From Thioclava sp. ES.031 (lineage in GTDB: Bacteria > Pseudomonadota > Alphaproteobacteria > Rhodobacterales > Rhodobacteraceae): 64,000 nucleotides of DNA. Under the pieces are notes generated by a model. It did no database searches. It was not told the DNA's origin and worked only from the letters and a program-made list of their open reading frames with translations. Positions 18,402 to 26,496 of the stretch are shown here, in pieces. The position numbers and the translations under genes were made by a program. The stretch covers positions 186,001 through 250,000 of the forward strand of contig NZ_PDJO01000001.1 in assembly GCF_002563775.1 (NCBI RefSeq), given 5' to 3'. Within the stretch, counting starts at the first letter, position 1, and each line of letters opens with the position of its first letter.

Positions 18402-19175
18402 ATGGCAGGACGGAACGGCGGATCGCTGTTGCAACGGATTGCCGAGCGACGCAGCTTGCGGCGCTGGCGCGATGCGGCGTCCAAGGTCCCTGCATTGGAC
18501 CCCGACGGGCTGCGCGGTCTGCGCGCCCGGGCGCGGGCTCTGCGCAACGAAGTCGATACGGTGCTGCGTGCGACCGAACAGCGGCTGACGGCCTTTCCCA
18601 GCGATAGCTCCCTGCGCAAACCATCGGGTAGCGATTGGGCGTGGCGTCCGCCGCTGTGGCGTGTGAAGGCGCATCCGCATGGCATCGCGGGGGCGCAAAG
18701 CCGCGACAAGCTCGGCGATGACCTCACCCTGTTCCATGACTGCCCGCGCTCCGAGATCACGCTGCGCCAGATCCGCAATACGAAGGGCGAGACGCTCGCC
18801 CCGTTCGGGCTGCGGCTCGATGTGCTGCGGTTCGAAGGGTCGTTCCTGTCGCTGGTGCTCGACCTGCCCGACGCGGCGCTTGGCGGGCTGCAGCTCAACC
18901 ATCTCATCCGGCTGGAGATGCAGCTGGAGTGCGAGCGGGAGCTGGAAGTGTTCTGCCGCCTCAACATCAAGCACGGCCCCAATTCGGAGCAGCTGGTGCG
19001 CGAACTGCCGCATGGCGACGGCGCGCGCTATGTCGAATTCGATCTGGCCTATACCCGGATGAACGAGCGGAGACTGGAAAAGGCGTGGGTCGATCTGATT
19101 TTTGAGAACCCACGGATGAACGAGGTGGTGATCCGCGATCTCACCTTCGCGCGCTACCCGCGCGCCGAACTGTGA
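18402..19175 (+). CDS. Uncharacterised protein, DUF6478-type
   Basis: 257 residues from the ATG at 18402, which has GAAGGG 6 bases upstream; an in-frame start at 18357 is less likely. The N-terminus is basic (QRIAERRSLRRWRDA), followed by a short helix and a region rich in beta-type segments with paired DLTF/DLAYTR stretches. No signal peptide or membrane segment is visible. I assign DUF6478 from memory of the N-terminal pattern in Rhodobacteraceae; no function is known. It is translationally linked with the small gene that follows. Confidence 0.6.
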   Translation: MAGRNGGSLLQRIAERRSLRRWRDAASKVPALDPDGLRGLRARARALRNEVDTVLRATEQRLTAFPSDSSLRKPSGSDWAWRPPLWRVKAHPHGIAGAQSRDKLGDDLTLFHDCPRSEITLRQIRNTKGETLAPFGLRLDVLRFEGSFLSLVLDLPDAALGGLQLNHLIRLEMQLECERELEVFCRLNIKHGPNSEQLVRELPHGDGARYVEFDLAYTRMNERRLEKAWVDLIFENPRMNEVVIRDLTFARYPRAEL

Positions 19176-19186
19176 CGGAGGCGAGG

Positions 19187-19537
19187 ATGCTGGACAGCAC
19201 GCGGATCAAGGCAGGGCGCTGGGAAGCGGTGAGCCATGAGAAAGAGGCGCCCGATCTGGAAGTGCGCCATCAGGGCGAGGTGCTCGAAGGGCTGTCGGTC
19301 AGCGGTGCGCCCGGCGACTGGCGCATCGCGCAGCCGATCCCGGCGGAGTTGCTGAGCGAGGGGGTGCTGACCTTCCTCGTCTGCCGCAAGGCGGATGGCG
19401 AGGTTATCGACCGCTTCTCGCTGGTCGCAGGCGCGCCGCTCGCGGGTGATCTGCGCGCCGAGATCGACCTTCTGCGCGCCGAGCTGGACATGCTGTCGCG
19501 CGCCTTCCGCCAGCATTGCGCCGAGAGCGAAAGCTGA
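19187..19537 (+). CDS. Small uncharacterised protein with C-terminal coiled coil
   Basis: 116 residues. ATG at 19187 has GGAGG 5 bases upstream; a GTG at 19172 overlapping the previous stop is possible. The N-terminal 80 residues look like a compact beta fold (VSHEKEAPDLEVRHQGEVLEG). The last 30 form an amphipathic helix (DLRAEIDLLRAELDMLSRAF) suited to oligomerisation. I do not recognise the family. The tight linkage to the DUF6478-type gene suggests the two products work together. Confidence 0.7.
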   Translation: MLDSTRIKAGRWEAVSHEKEAPDLEVRHQGEVLEGLSVSGAPGDWRIAQPIPAELLSEGVLTFLVCRKADGEVIDRFSLVAGAPLAGDLRAEIDLLRAELDMLSRAFRQHCAESES

Positions 19538-19545
19538 GCATTTCA

Positions 19546-19572
19546 CGCGCGCCCCTCGCGCGCGGGCGCGCG
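19546..19572. terminator. GC-rich hairpin between convergent genes
   Basis: CGCGCGCCC and GGGCGCGCG are perfect 9-bp arms with a 9-base loop, in the 51-bp gap between the convergent genes ending at 19537 and 19589. No T-run follows on either side. The run of alternating G and C could also adopt unusual DNA structure. Confidence 0.45.
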
Positions 19573-19588
19573 CGCGTAGTAAGTAGAC

Positions 19589-21217
19589 CTATTCGTCGAG
19601 CAGCTTGGCGACCGCCCGCAGCTCGAATTTCTGGATCTTGCCGGTCGAGGTTTTCGGCAGTTCCGAGAACACCACGCGCTTGGGCGTCTTGAAGCCTGCG
19701 AGCCGCTCGCGGCAGAACTTGATCAGTTCCTCCTCCGTCGCCTCCTTGCCCTCCTTCAGCTCGACAAAGGCGCAAGGCACCTCGCCCCAGGTCTCGTCCG
19801 GCTTGGCCACGACCGAGGCGAGCGATACCGCCGGATGGGCGCAGATCACGCCCTCCACCTCGACCGAGGAGACGTTCTCGCCGCCCGAGATGATGATGTC
19901 CTTCGCGCGGTCGGTGATCTTGATGTAGCCGTCGGGATGCATGAAGGCGATGTCGCCGGAATGGAACACGCCGCCCTCGAAGGCCTCGCGCGTCGCCTGC
20001 GGGTTCTTGAAATAGCCCTTCATCACCATGTTGCCGCGGAAGACGATCTCGCCCAGATGCTGCGCGTCGCGCGCGACCTCCTTGCCCTGATCGTAGACGG
20101 TGACCTTCTCGAGCATCGGCATCGAGACCCCGGTGCGCGCTTTCAGATCGGCGCGGGCCTCGCCCTTGGTTTCGTCCCAGCTGGGCTTCCATGTGCATTC
20201 CACGGCCGGGCCATAGGTTTCGGTCAGCCCGTAGACCTGCGTGACGTTGAAACCCAGAGGCTCGATCGCGGCCAGCGTCGAGGCGGGCGGCGGGGCACCA
20301 GCGGTGAAGACCTCGACCACGTGATCGAAGGCGCGGCGATGCTCGTCCTTGGCGTTGATGATCGTGTTCAGCACGATCGGCGCGCCGCCGAAATGCGTCA
20401 CACCATGATCGGCAATCGCGTCATAGATATTCTTCGCGGTCACATCGCGGCAGCCGACGACCGTGCCGCCCATCATCGGGATCATCCAGCTATGGGTCCA
20501 CGAGTTGCAATGGAACAGCGGCACGATGGTCAGCAGAACCGGATAGAGCTGCATCCGCCACGAGATCGCATTGGCCTGAGTCGAGAGATAGGCACCCCGG
20601 TGGTGATAGACGACGCCCTTGGGCTTCCCGGTCGTGCCGGAGGTGTAGTTGAGCGCGATGCTCTCCCATTCGTCCTCGGGCATGATCCAGGTGAACATCG
20701 GATCGCCCTCGGCCACCAGCGCCTCGTATTCGAGGTAATGCCCGGTCGGCTCGAACCCGTGCTCGGGGTCGGCCACTTCGACGATCTGCGGCGCGGGGCC
20801 CTTCATCTTCTTCACGGCCTCTTCGGCCACCGGCAGGAAGGCCACGTCGCAGAGCACGATCTTCGCGCCGCCATGTTCGAAGATATAGGCGACGGTATCG
20901 ACATCGAGCCGGGTGTTGATCGCGTTGAGGACCGCGCCACAGGCGGGCACGCCGAAATGCGCCTCGATCTGGGGCAGGGTGTTGGGCAGGATCGTCGCCA
21001 CCACGTCGCCGGGGGTCACGCCGCGCGCCTTGAGGGCGGAGGCCAGCTGACTCACGCGCGCGTGGTAATCAACGTAATTATAAGAGCGGCTGCCATAGAT
21101 GACCGCAGGTCGCTCGGGGAAGACCTCCAGCGCGCGGTTGAGATGCGACAAAGGTGTAAGCGGTGCGTAATTCGCCGCGCATTTCTCCAGACCCGTCTCG
21201 TCGGCAAGCCAGCCCAT
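19589..21217 (-). CDS. Acyl-CoA synthetase (AMP-forming)
   Basis: 542 residues. It activates a carboxylic acid to its CoA ester through an acyl-adenylate. The P-loop-like motif is NYTSGTTGKPKG; VPLFHCNSWTHSW, the YGLTETYGP loop, the hinge region DRAKDIIISGGENVSS and the C-terminal catalytic lysine in STGKIQKFEL are present. The pattern fits the medium-chain / methylmercaptopropionate-CoA ligase (DmdB) branch, but the substrate cannot be read from sequence. GGAGG 5 bases before the ATG at 21217 sets the start; an in-frame ATG at 21316 would overlap the divergent sulfotransferase. Confidence 0.88.
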   Translation of the reverse strand: MGWLADETGLEKCAANYAPLTPLSHLNRALEVFPERPAVIYGSRSYNYVDYHARVSQLASALKARGVTPGDVVATILPNTLPQIEAHFGVPACGAVLNAINTRLDVDTVAYIFEHGGAKIVLCDVAFLPVAEEAVKKMKGPAPQIVEVADPEHGFEPTGHYLEYEALVAEGDPMFTWIMPEDEWESIALNYTSGTTGKPKGVVYHHRGAYLSTQANAISWRMQLYPVLLTIVPLFHCNSWTHSWMIPMMGGTVVGCRDVTAKNIYDAIADHGVTHFGGAPIVLNTIINAKDEHRRAFDHVVEVFTAGAPPPASTLAAIEPLGFNVTQVYGLTETYGPAVECTWKPSWDETKGEARADLKARTGVSMPMLEKVTVYDQGKEVARDAQHLGEIVFRGNMVMKGYFKNPQATREAFEGGVFHSGDIAFMHPDGYIKITDRAKDIIISGGENVSSVEVEGVICAHPAVSLASVVAKPDETWGEVPCAFVELKEGKEATEEELIKFCRERLAGFKTPKRVVFSELPKTSTGKIQKFELRAVAKLLDE

Positions 21218-21314
21218 GAAATCCTCCACGTAAATTGTCCGAGCATCTTCAGGCGGCATCGCGAGAAAGGAAAGAGGATTTGCATCATCTTTCGTCACGG
21301 CTAGTGTCGCGCGC

Positions 21315-21962
21315 ATGATCGTTTCGCATGGCCGCCGCTACATCTTCGTTCATATCCCGAAGACGGGCGGCACGGCGCTGACGCTCGCGCTGGAGAACCG
21401 CGCGATGGCGGATGACCTGCTGATCGGCGATACGCCCAAGGCGCGGCGGCGCAAACGCAGGCTGGAAGGGCGCGAGACCCGGGGGCGGCTTTGGAAGCAT
21501 TCCACGCTGAGCGACGGGCTGGGCCTCTATACCGAAGACGAGGCGCGCGCCTATTTCACCTTCACCCTGGTGCGGAACCCGTGGGACCGGGTCGTGAGCT
21601 ACTACCATTGGTTGCGCGAGCAGCGGATGGCGCATCCCGCCGTGGCGTTAGCAAAGTCGCTCAGCTTTTCGGACTTCCTTAACCATCCGCACACGCAGGC
21701 ATCGCTCGCGGCGGCCCCCTATGGCAGCTACATGCGGATGCCGGACGGGGAGGAGATTTGCGACCTTTATATTCGCCTCGAAGATGTCGAGGCCGATGCC
21801 GCCCCCCTCGCGTCACATCTCGGGTTTTCCGTGACTCCCCTCGCGCGATCCAACATTTCCCAGCGGAAGCGCAACTGGCGCGGGTATTTTTCAGATTTCG
21901 ACGCTGAAGTGGTTTCGAAACTCTGTTCCGAGGACATCGCGCGGTTCGGTTACCGATTCTAA
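21315..21962 (+). CDS. Sulfotransferase family protein
   Basis: 215 residues. The 5'-phosphosulfate-binding loop is FVHIPKTGGTA (about residues 11-21) and the 3'-phosphate-binding motif is LVRNPWDRVVSYY. This is the PAPS-dependent sulfotransferase family 2 type, related to carbohydrate sulfotransferases. The acceptor is unknown; no glycan cluster is adjacent. Cytosolic, with no signal peptide. It is divergent from the acyl-CoA synthetase with a 97-bp spacer. Confidence 0.85.
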   Translation: MIVSHGRRYIFVHIPKTGGTALTLALENRAMADDLLIGDTPKARRRKRRLEGRETRGRLWKHSTLSDGLGLYTEDEARAYFTFTLVRNPWDRVVSYYHWLREQRMAHPAVALAKSLSFSDFLNHPHTQASLAAAPYGSYMRMPDGEEICDLYIRLEDVEADAAPLASHLGFSVTPLARSNISQRKRNWRGYFSDFDAEVVSKLCSEDIARFGYRF

Positions 21963-22191
21963 ATTTTCGCGCAATTGCAATTTGCGACGCAATTTGGGCG
22001 ATTCTCACGGGTCTGTGAGCGCCCCCCTATCCGAAAAGATAGGTCAAACGAGCGAACCCCTATCCAAAAAGATAGGTCAATCACGGGTCCGTGAGCAACT
22101 TACTGTCCGAAAGTATAGGTTTGCCACATTTCGGACACCTTTCGGCCCCGGAAACTCCCTAGGAATCAATTGATCTAGGTAGGACGAAGAA
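21963..22191 (+). promoter_or_regulatory. Array of dyad and direct repeats upstream of the Hint gene
   Basis: Within 230 bp there are two palindromic boxes, CTCACGGGTCTGTGAG (22004-22019) and TCACGGGTCCGTGAG (22081-22095). There are also three copies of a CCTATC-type box with cores at 22031 (CCGAAAAGATAGGT), 22064 (CCAAAAAGATAGGT) and 22107 (CCGAAAGTATAGGT). The first two belong to 24-bp direct repeats with one mismatch and internal CCTATC/GATAGG arms. A 9-bp inverted pair TGTCCGAAA (22104) / TTTCGGACA (22129) and CCTAG-ATCAATTGAT-CTAGG (22158-22179) follow. The layout looks like a multi-operator promoter; the regulator is unknown. Confidence 0.6.
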
Positions 22192-22224
22192 ATGGCCTCG
22201 CCGACTTTCAGAAGGAAGACCGAC

Positions 22225-22893
22225 ATGACCCGCAGTGCAACGACGACTTGGAACGACGATTGCGCCTTTGATTCCGCTCTGGCGGGTGCAACCTCCGGGC
22301 GAGTGCTCGATAATGGGGCTGCTTCGGGTATCGTTGCCGGAACGCGAATCGCGACCGCTATGGGCTGGCGCCCGGTGGAAGCGATTGCGGTTGGCGACAT
22401 GGTCATGACCTTCGACAGTGGCCTGCGTCCCGTCGTGGACGTCAAGCGAACTCAACTCTGGCTCGGTCACGGGCGTTGCCCGGACCATCGCAAGCCGCTC
22501 GCCGTGCCGGTCGGCGCGTTGGGCAACAAAACCCCGATGCTGCTTTTGCCTGAACAGAACATGATGGTGGAAAGCGACATGGCTGAGGCAATTTACGGTG
22601 ACCCCTTCGCCGTAATCCCCGCCTCTGCTCTTGAAGGCTATCGTGGGATCGATCGGATTACACCCCACCGTCCGATCGACGTGATCGTGCTGGAGTTTGA
22701 GGAGGAGGAGATCGTCTACGCGAATGGTTCTGGCATGGTCCATTGCGGTTCGATCAACAGCCACCGGCTCGAAGCACTCTTCGACGATGATGCAGGCCCG
22801 AACTACGAGACGCTGTCGCTTGAAATGGCACGCTCGATCGTTGCAGGGCTCATCGACGAAGATCTGACCGCGCACGCTTACGCGGCAGAGTGA
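22225..22893 (+). CDS. Hint-domain (Hedgehog/intein) protein, single domain
   Basis: 222 residues from the ATG at 22225, which has GGAAG 6 bases upstream; 22192 is an alternative start. The Hint_2-type core runs from about residue 34: GTRIATAMGWRPVEAIAVGDMVMTFD in two blocks, then the VDVKR strand and later LLPEQNMMVESDMAE. The position that carries the nucleophilic Cys in self-processing Hint domains reads SGIVAGT, so that Cys appears to be replaced by Gly. No partner domain flanks the Hint module. Function unknown; the family is common in Rhodobacteraceae. Confidence 0.8.
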   Translation: MTRSATTTWNDDCAFDSALAGATSGRVLDNGAASGIVAGTRIATAMGWRPVEAIAVGDMVMTFDSGLRPVVDVKRTQLWLGHGRCPDHRKPLAVPVGALGNKTPMLLLPEQNMMVESDMAEAIYGDPFAVIPASALEGYRGIDRITPHRPIDVIVLEFEEEEIVYANGSGMVHCGSINSHRLEALFDDDAGPNYETLSLEMARSIVAGLIDEDLTAHAYAAE

Positions 22894-22932
22894 TAGCCCG
22901 GCCTGATTCCCTCCTGATCAACTGACAGGCCG

Positions 22933-22966
22933 AACGCCGCACCTTTACCAAGGTGCGGCGTTTTCC
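22933..22966 (+). terminator. Intrinsic terminator of the Hint gene
   Basis: A perfect 13-bp stem AACGCCGCACCTT / AAGGTGCGGCGTT with loop TACC, followed by TTTTCC, 39 bases after the stop codon. Confidence 0.85.
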
Positions 22967-23018
22967 TTTGCCTTGGAGGAAGGTGAGCGTCTCGGACGTT
23001 GCAGCGCGTCCGGGGCAT

Positions 23019-23051
23019 AGAAAAACGCCGGGGCCTTTCGGTCCCGGCGTT
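23019..23051 (-). terminator. Intrinsic terminator of the GST-fadA-fadB operon
   Basis: On the minus strand AACGCCGGG / CCCGGCGTT form a 9-bp stem extended by an inner CC/GG pair around GAAA, followed by TTTTTC. It lies 24 bases after the fadB stop. Confidence 0.8.
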
Positions 23052-23074
23052 CTGGTTTCTCTGGCGCTGTCGGA

Positions 23075-25264
23075 TCAGGCGGCTTTCGCGGCCTGACCCT
23101 CGCCGTAGCGACCGTAGAAGGTCTCGCCCTTGGCCGCGATGTCGCGCAGCAGGGCCGGGGCCTCGAACCGCGGACCGTATTGCGCGGTGAGCGCCTCGCA
23201 GATCGTGACGGCCTTGCCTGCGCCGAGGATGTCGAGCCACGAGAACGGGCCACCCGACCACGGGGCGAAGCCCCAGCCGAGGATCGCGCCCACGTCACCC
23301 TCGCGGATGTCTTCCAGCACGCCCTGCTCGAAGGCACGGACCGCTTCCAGCACCTGCGCCATCAGCAGGCGATGCTGGACGTGATGCACGTCGGGCTGCT
23401 CGTCGGCGCGCGGGAACTTGGCGTCGAGACCTTCCCAGAGGCCCTGACGTTTGCCCTTCCCGTCATAGTCGTAGAAGCCCGCGTTCGACTTGCGGCCCAT
23501 CCGGCCTTCGTCGGCCATCCAGAACAGCACGTCGTCGACCGCCTCATCGGGATAGGCATCGCCCATCGCCGCCTTGGTGGCCTTCGCGATCTTCACGCCG
23601 AGGTCGATAGAGGTCTCGTCCACCAGCTGCAGCGGCCCCAGCGGCATACCGACCATCGTCGCGGCATGTTCGACCAGCGTCGGGTTCACCCCCTCGGCCA
23701 CCATGCGGATGCCTTCGTTGATGTAAGGGATGATGCAACGGTTGGCGTAGAAGAAGCGCGCATCGTTGACCACGATCGGCGTCTTGCGGATCTGGCGCAC
23801 GAAATCGAGCGCTTTCGCCACGGCCACCGGGCCGGTCCCGGCCCCCTTGATGATCTCCACCAGCATCATCTTGTCGACGGGCGAGAAGAAGTGGATGCCG
23901 ATGAACTGCTCGGGGCGCGCGCTGGCCTTGGCCAGTTCGGTGATCGGCAGGGTCGAGGTGTTGGTCGCGAAGATCGCGTCCTGCGGGATCACGGCTTCGG
24001 CCTTCTTGGTGACCTCGGCTTTGACGCCCGGATCTTCGAACACCGCTTCCACGATCAGGTCGCAGCCTTCCAGCGCGGCGTAATCCGTGGTCGCGTTGAT
24101 CAGGCCCAGCGTCTTCGCCTTGCCTTCCTCGGTGACCTTCTTGCGCGAGATGCCCTTGTCGAGGATGCCCTCGGAATAGGACTTGCCGCGATCGGCGGCC
24201 TCCTGGCTGTTGTCGATCAGCACGACCTCGATACCGGCTTTGGCCGAGACATAGGCAATGCCTGCGCCCATCATGCCCGCGCCGAGGATGCCAACCTTCT
24301 TCACCTTCTGGTCCGGCACGTCCGGGCGGTTCGCGCCTTTCTCCAGCGCGCCCTTGTTGATGAAGAGCGAGCGGATCATCGAGGTCGACGACGGGTTCAG
24401 CAGAACGTTGGTGAACCAGCGCGCCTCGATCTTGATTGCTTGATCGAAGGGCACGAGCGCGCCTTCATAGACCGCCGACAGAAGCGCCTTGGCCGCCGGA
24501 TAGACGCCCGCGGTCTTGCCATGCACCATCGCGGAAGCCCCGACGAAAGTCATGAAGCCCGCCGGGTGATAGGGCGCGCCGCCGGGCATCTTGAAGCCCT
24601 TCGCGTCCCACGGTTTCACCAGATCGGCGTCTTTGGCGTTCAGTACCCATTCCTTCGCGGCGGCCAGCGGATCCTCGACGACCTCGTCGATCAGGCCCGC
24701 GGCTTTCGCCTTCTTGGGGTCCGAGAGCTTGCCTTCCAGCAGGAAGGGCGCCGCCGCCATCGCGCCGAGCTTGCGCGAGACACGGGTAGTGCCGCCGCCG
24801 CCGGGGAAGATGCCGACCATGATCTCGGGCAGGCCGATCTTGGCCTTCGGATTGTCCGCGACGAAGGTGCGATGCGTCGACAGAGGCAGCTCCAGACCGA
24901 TGCCGAGCGCGGTGCCCGGGATCGCGGTCGCGATCGGCTTGCCGCCCTTGTTGGTCTTCGGGTCCATGCCCGCGCGCTCGATCTTGCGCAGGACATGGTG
25001 CATCTGCATCACGCCGTCGAAGATCGCCTGAGCACCGCCTTCGCGCATCTGCGCAATGACGTTGAGGTCCATGCCGCCCGCGAAATCGGGCTTGCCGGAG
25101 GTGATGACGACCCCCTTCACGGCGTCATCCGCCAGCGCCTTGTCGATGAAGCTGTCGAGAAGCGCGAAGCCCTCCATGCTCATCACGTTCATCGACTTCT
25201 CGGGCACGTCCCAAGTGATGACGGCAACGCCGTCGCTGCCAAGTTCGTATTTGAAATCAGCCAT
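23075..25264 (-). CDS. fadB: Fatty-acid oxidation enzyme: enoyl-CoA hydratase/3-hydroxyacyl-CoA dehydrogenase
   Basis: 729 residues with the full FadB/FadJ layout. The N-terminal crotonase domain has oxyanion-hole motifs near FAGGMDLN and the catalytic Glu region PEIMVGIFPGGGGT. From about residue 310 the NAD-binding 3-hydroxyacyl-CoA dehydrogenase has loop VGILGAGMMGAGIA and catalytic His/Glu in GIHFFSPVDKMMLVEI. Two C-terminal dimerisation domains complete it. It hydrates enoyl-CoA and oxidises the product. GGAGG sits 5 bases before the ATG at 25264. It is the last gene of GST-fadA-fadB, 11 bases behind fadA. Confidence 0.95.
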   Translation of the reverse strand: MADFKYELGSDGVAVITWDVPEKSMNVMSMEGFALLDSFIDKALADDAVKGVVITSGKPDFAGGMDLNVIAQMREGGAQAIFDGVMQMHHVLRKIERAGMDPKTNKGGKPIATAIPGTALGIGLELPLSTHRTFVADNPKAKIGLPEIMVGIFPGGGGTTRVSRKLGAMAAAPFLLEGKLSDPKKAKAAGLIDEVVEDPLAAAKEWVLNAKDADLVKPWDAKGFKMPGGAPYHPAGFMTFVGASAMVHGKTAGVYPAAKALLSAVYEGALVPFDQAIKIEARWFTNVLLNPSSTSMIRSLFINKGALEKGANRPDVPDQKVKKVGILGAGMMGAGIAYVSAKAGIEVVLIDNSQEAADRGKSYSEGILDKGISRKKVTEEGKAKTLGLINATTDYAALEGCDLIVEAVFEDPGVKAEVTKKAEAVIPQDAIFATNTSTLPITELAKASARPEQFIGIHFFSPVDKMMLVEIIKGAGTGPVAVAKALDFVRQIRKTPIVVNDARFFYANRCIIPYINEGIRMVAEGVNPTLVEHAATMVGMPLGPLQLVDETSIDLGVKIAKATKAAMGDAYPDEAVDDVLFWMADEGRMGRKSNAGFYDYDGKGKRQGLWEGLDAKFPRADEQPDVHHVQHRLLMAQVLEAVRAFEQGVLEDIREGDVGAILGWGFAPWSGGPFSWLDILGAGKAVTICEALTAQYGPRFEAPALLRDIAAKGETFYGRYGEGQAAKAA

Positions 25265-25275
25265 TTGTTCCTCCC

Positions 25276-26487
25276 TCACACGCGCTCGATGATGGTCGCG
25301 GCGCCCATGCCGGACGCGACGCAAAGCGTGGCCAGACCGGTATTCAGGTCGCGGCGTTCCAGCTCGTCCAGCAGCGTGCCGATGATGATCGCGCCGGTGG
25401 CGCCGAGCGGGTGGCCAAGCGCGATCGCGCCGCCATTGACGTTGACCTTGTCGGCATCGACCTGGAAGGCCTGCATGAAGCGCAGCACGACCGCGGCAAA
25501 CGCCTCGTTCACCTCGAAGAGGTCGATGTCGGAGATCGACATGCCCGAATCCGCAAGGATCTTCTCGGTCACCGGAACCGGGCCGGTCAGCATGATCGTC
25601 GGATCGGTGCCGATCTTCGCGGTGGCGCGGATGCGCGCGCGCGGCTTCAGGCCATGCGCCTCACCGAATTCCTTGTTGCCGATCAGCACGGCGGCGGCAC
25701 CGTCAACGATACCCGAGGAGTTGCCCGCGTGGTGGACGTGGTTGATGTGATCGAGATGCGGGTATTTCAGCATCGCGACCTTGTCGAAGCCCGGCATCAC
25801 CTCACCCATATCCTTGAAGGAAGGCTTGAGGCCGCCGAGGCTTTCCATCGTGGTGCCCGCCCGCGGGAATTCGTCGTGGTCGAGGATGGTCAGACCGTTC
25901 TGGTCCTTCACCGGCACGATGGATTTCGCGAAACGGTTTTCCTTGATCGCCTCGGCCGCGCGGCGCTGCGATTCCACGCCGAGCGCGTCGACGTCTTCGC
26001 GGCTAAAGCCGTATTCGGTGGCGATGATATCGGCCGAGATGCCCTGCGGGACGAAATAGGTCTTCATCGCTAGCGACGGGTCCACGGCGATCGCCGCGCC
26101 GTCCGAGCCCATCGCGACGCGGCCCATCATTTCGACGCCGCCTGCGATATAGCCCATGCCCGCGCCGCCGCGCACCTGGTTCGCGGCGAGGTTCACCGCT
26201 TCCATGCCGGACGCGCAGAAGCGGTTGATCGACAGGCCGGGGATGCGCTCGTCGAGATCCGACAGAAGCACCGCCGAGCGTGCAAGGCAGCCGCCCTGCT
26301 CCATCACCTGGGTCGCGTTGCCCCAGATCACGTCCTCGACCGCGTGGCCTTCGAGGTTGTTACGCTCGGCCACCGCGTTCAGCAGCCGCGCCGACAGCGC
26401 GACCGAGCTGACCTCGTGCAACGAGCCGTCCTTGCGGCCCTTGCCCCGCGGGGTGCGGGCTGCGTCATAGATATAGGCTTCCGTCAT
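25276..26487 (-). CDS. fadA: Acetyl-CoA C-acyltransferase (3-ketoacyl-CoA thiolase)
   Basis: 403 residues. Nucleophile Cys91 in SINRFCASG, His in ALGHPLGATG and the C-terminal Cys in LCVASGMG. It performs the thiolytic cleavage of beta-oxidation and pairs with the adjacent FadB to form the trifunctional complex. AGGAGG precedes the ATG by 5 bases. It follows the GST gene by 9 bases on the same strand. It differs in sequence from the thiolase at 2372-3547, so the two are not recent duplicates. Confidence 0.95.
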   Translation of the reverse strand: MTEAYIYDAARTPRGKGRKDGSLHEVSSVALSARLLNAVAERNNLEGHAVEDVIWGNATQVMEQGGCLARSAVLLSDLDERIPGLSINRFCASGMEAVNLAANQVRGGAGMGYIAGGVEMMGRVAMGSDGAAIAVDPSLAMKTYFVPQGISADIIATEYGFSREDVDALGVESQRRAAEAIKENRFAKSIVPVKDQNGLTILDHDEFPRAGTTMESLGGLKPSFKDMGEVMPGFDKVAMLKYPHLDHINHVHHAGNSSGIVDGAAAVLIGNKEFGEAHGLKPRARIRATAKIGTDPTIMLTGPVPVTEKILADSGMSISDIDLFEVNEAFAAVVLRFMQAFQVDADKVNVNGGAIALGHPLGATGAIIIGTLLDELERRDLNTGLATLCVASGMGAATIIERV

Positions 26488-26496
26488 GGTTCCTCC

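Noticed and set aside
19546..19585. Rho-independent terminator with T-run
   Set aside because: The hairpin is strong but no T-run follows, so it is listed only as a hairpin with low confidence.
22004..22121. CRISPR array
   Set aside because: The repeats are too few, too short and partly degenerate, with spacing of 33 and 43 bp and no cas genes; operator or leader structure fits better.
23180..25750. 856-codon plus-strand open frame across fadB and fadA
   Set aside because: It is a shadow of two well-supported minus-strand enzymes, spans the gene boundary, and has no family signature.
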